From the NCBI GenBank assembly GCA_031275645.1, contig JAISOL010000002.1, forward strand, positions 1 through 43,115: DNA of 43,115 bases, given 5' to 3'. Both the position numbers and the translations under genes were made by a program. The stretch comes from Deltaproteobacteria bacterium. GTDB taxonomy: Bacteria > Desulfobacterota > Desulfovibrionia > Desulfovibrionales > Desulfovibrionaceae. Below, piece after piece: positions 41,663 through 43,115 of this stretch (the stretch's first letter is position 1; the number at the start of each line of letters is the position of its first letter). The notes beneath the pieces are model-generated. The model saw only the letters and a list, made by a program, of their open reading frames with translations, had not been told where the DNA came from and ran no database searches.

Positions 41663-42975
41663 GCGGCGTTTCCGGCGCAGAGCAGGGCGAGCTGCCGCGC
41701 TTCCAGGAGCAGCTCCCGGTAATCCAGGCTGCTGAAGCGCCCCTGTTCGTACAGGATGCGGCCTTCCACCATGGTCAGACATACTTCATGCCCCCCGGCG
41801 GCATAGACCAGTTGCGACACCGGGTTATAGAGGGGGGTTAGTCCGGGGCTGGCCAGATCCAGAGCGGCGAGATCGGCCGGCCCGCCGGGAGCGAGGCGGC
41901 CCAGTTCCGGCCAGGAAAGGGCGCGCGCGCCGTGGAGCGTGGCCATATCCAGCGCCGTCTGCGCGGGCAGAACGGTGGGATCTCCTGAAAAAACCTTGTG
42001 CAGCAGGGCGCAGGCGGACATCTCCTGAAAAAGATTCAGGCGGTTGTTCCCGGCGGCCCCGTCCGTGCCCAGGCAGACATTGCAGCCGAGGGCCAGCAGG
42101 GCCGGCACGGGCGCGATTCCCGAAGCCAGCTTCATGTTGCTGCGCGGATTATGCGCGATGCTGACGCCGTTTTGCGCCAGCAGTTCCATTTCCTCCTCCA
42201 GCAAGTCCACGCCGTGCGCCGCCAAAGTCCGCGGCCCCAGAATCCCGGCCCGGCGGCAGACCTCCACCGGACGGCAGCCGTACATTTCCAGGCTCATCCT
42301 GGTTTCTTCCCCGCTTTCAGCCAGATGTATATGCAGGGGAAGATCGAGCTCCGCGGCCAGAGCGGCGCTTTTCTCCAAAATCTCCGGGCCGGTGGTATAT
42401 ATGGAATGCGGGCAGACGGCGTAACGCAGGCGGGAGTGGCCCGCCAGCTCTCCGGCCTGTTCCCGCGCCAGATCGAAGGCGACGGCGGGATCGGCGTAAC
42501 CGATGGAAGGAAAGGAGAAAAGGCCTTCCCCCACCAGAGCGCGCATTCCTATTTTATCCACCGTGCGGTATATTTGCCTTTCATTCAGATACATATCGGC
42601 AAAAGCGGTGATCCCGCAGCTCAGCATTTCGGCGCAGGCCAGGGCTGTGCCCACTTCCAGCATGCGCGGGGTCAATCCGGATTCACAGGGAAAAATGTGC
42701 TTGTTCAGCCACTCCATAAGGGGCAGATCGTCGGCGAGCCCGCGCAACAAGGTCATGGGCGCGTGGGTGTGCGCGTTGATCAGGCCGGGCAGGATTACAG
42801 CCCTGCCCAGAGATCGACGCCAGGCCGGAGCCCAGTCGCGCTCGGCTTCCACCCGCGAAACGATGGCGGCGACGCGCGCTCCCCGCACGGCAACGGCTCC
42901 GTCCCGCACGATTTCACGCCGCTCATTCTGGGTCACGATAAAATCGGCGCTGATTATTCCGTCACAGACCTGCAT
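41659..42975 (-). CDS. mtaD: 5-methylthioadenosine/S-adenosylhomocysteine deaminase
   Basis: The protein has 438 residues from the ATG at 42975 (GAGAG 7 nt upstream); the TTG at 42990 is a weaker alternative. It is a metal-dependent amidohydrolase of the MtaD/SsnA type: HTHAPMT (metal His pair), HIHLAES, AHGVDL, and the catalytic Asp in GTDGAAGNN. It deaminates SAH or MTA to the inosine compounds, or related substrates; the exact specificity is not certain. It overlaps murJ by 4 nt. The IS ends 28 bp upstream of this ATG. The paralogue TrzA/AtzB group is the alternative. Confidence 0.88.
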   Translation of the reverse strand: MQVCDGIISADFIVTQNERREIVRDGAVAVRGARVAAIVSRVEAERDWAPAWRRSLGRAVILPGLINAHTHAPMTLLRGLADDLPLMEWLNKHIFPCESGLTPRMLEVGTALACAEMLSCGITAFADMYLNERQIYRTVDKIGMRALVGEGLFSFPSIGYADPAVAFDLAREQAGELAGHSRLRYAVCPHSIYTTGPEILEKSAALAAELDLPLHIHLAESGEETRMSLEMYGCRPVEVCRRAGILGPRTLAAHGVDLLEEEMELLAQNGVSIAHNPRSNMKLASGIAPVPALLALGCNVCLGTDGAAGNNRLNLFQEMSACALLHKVFSGDPTVLPAQTALDMATLHGARALSWPELGRLAPGGPADLAALDLASPGLTPLYNPVSQLVYAAGGHEVCLTMVEGRILYEQGRFSSLDYRELLLEARQLALLCAGNAA

Positions 42976-43003
42976 TCCTGGCTCTCGCAAAATTTAAATT
43001 TTT

Positions 43004-43115
43004 GGCTCTAGTTGCGTTTAGTGTGTATTTTCCCTTTTATGATTGCCTGAAGCCAGTCTTGAGGTGAAATAAGGGGACATTCATGTAAGCGCCGCCAAGT
43101 GAGGTAGTTGGGCAG
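43004..43115 (-). mobile_element. IS1595-like insertion sequence, 3' end fragment
   Basis: The end repeat GGCTCTAGTTGC (43004-43015) is the inverse partner of the copy at 38-49, and the transposase stop codon lies inside it. The element continues beyond the right edge with its gene on the minus strand. The adjoining host bases (AAATTTAAATTTTT) are AT-rich, as IS1595-type targets are. The other end is off the window, so target duplication cannot be checked. Confidence 0.65.
43008..43115 (-). CDS. transposase C-terminus, ISXO2-like (partial)
   Basis: Reading in from the window edge on the minus strand, 35 codons end at a TAG (43010-43008). The start LPNYLTWRRL followed by SPQDWLQAI resembles the tail of IS1595/ISXO2-family transposases, where a LxNYLxWxRxL block and a later P-x-x-WL are common. 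The catalytic DD(N/E)K part is outside the window, so activity cannot be judged. Confidence 0.6.
   Translation of the reverse strand: MPNYLTWRRLHECPLISPQDWLQAIIKGKIHTKRN

Overview
The window looks like a contig from a Desulfovibrionales / Desulfovibrionaceae-type deltaproteobacterium. The main evidence is the siroheme-dependent heme operon (ahbC-hemB-ahbD-ahbB) on a GC-rich backbone, together with gatCAB, a long Rel protein and a Ton system; the genus cannot be fixed from the sequence alone. Both ends run into what appear to be copies of one IS1595/ISXO2-like insertion sequence. The terminal repeat GGCTCTAGTTGC lies at 38-49 and 43004-43015, in the orientations expected of a 5' end and a 3' end, so the contig probably stops at a repeated IS.

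Region 1 (about 50-5330) is a visibly AT-rich, foreign-looking island. It holds a palindrome-rich leader, a phage-type amidoligase overlapping a class II glutamine amidotransferase (both with zinc-knuckle cysteines), two small unknown proteins, a strong terminator, a winged-helix regulator and a tyrosine recombinase whose gene overlaps the regulator by 149 nt. A 17-bp perfect inverted repeat precedes the regulator and a TTACGCC/GGCGTAA repeat cluster follows the integrase. The amidoligase pair is the best candidate here for an uncharacterised modification system.

Region 2 (5336-21023) is chromosomal backbone. It has rel with an upstream peptide-binding lipoprotein/periplasmic protein gene, a SNF2-SWIM helicase, gatB-gatC-gatA, and glmS-guaA followed by a VUT-family transporter and queF (preQ0 uptake and reduction). 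A tRNA-Gly/tRNA-Cys pair follows on the minus strand.

Region 3 (21120-31700) joins methionine and iron metabolism. A sigma70-type promoter feeds a cobalamin riboswitch and metE. A glycosyltransferase gene then sits downstream of exbB-exbD-tonB. Next comes a roughly 700-bp gap holding a Fur-box-like site and a reading frame that is only a signal peptide. The region ends with an AraC/PchR-type regulator and two YbtP/YbtQ-like ABC transporter genes, behind a promoter that overlaps a 15/19 match to the Fur box. Together these read as a siderophore locus that may have lost its receptor.

Region 4 (31791-35642) is an operon behind a good promoter: a two-repeat DUF1538 membrane protein, a double-domain P-II-like protein and the Na+/H+ antiporter NhaB. 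This suggests a P-II-controlled membrane transport unit.

Region 5 (35664-43003, all minus strand) is mtaD-murJ, then ahbC-hemB-ahbD-ahbB-panD. The right-hand IS ends 28 bp before the mtaD start, so it has probably replaced or displaced the native promoter of mtaD-murJ.
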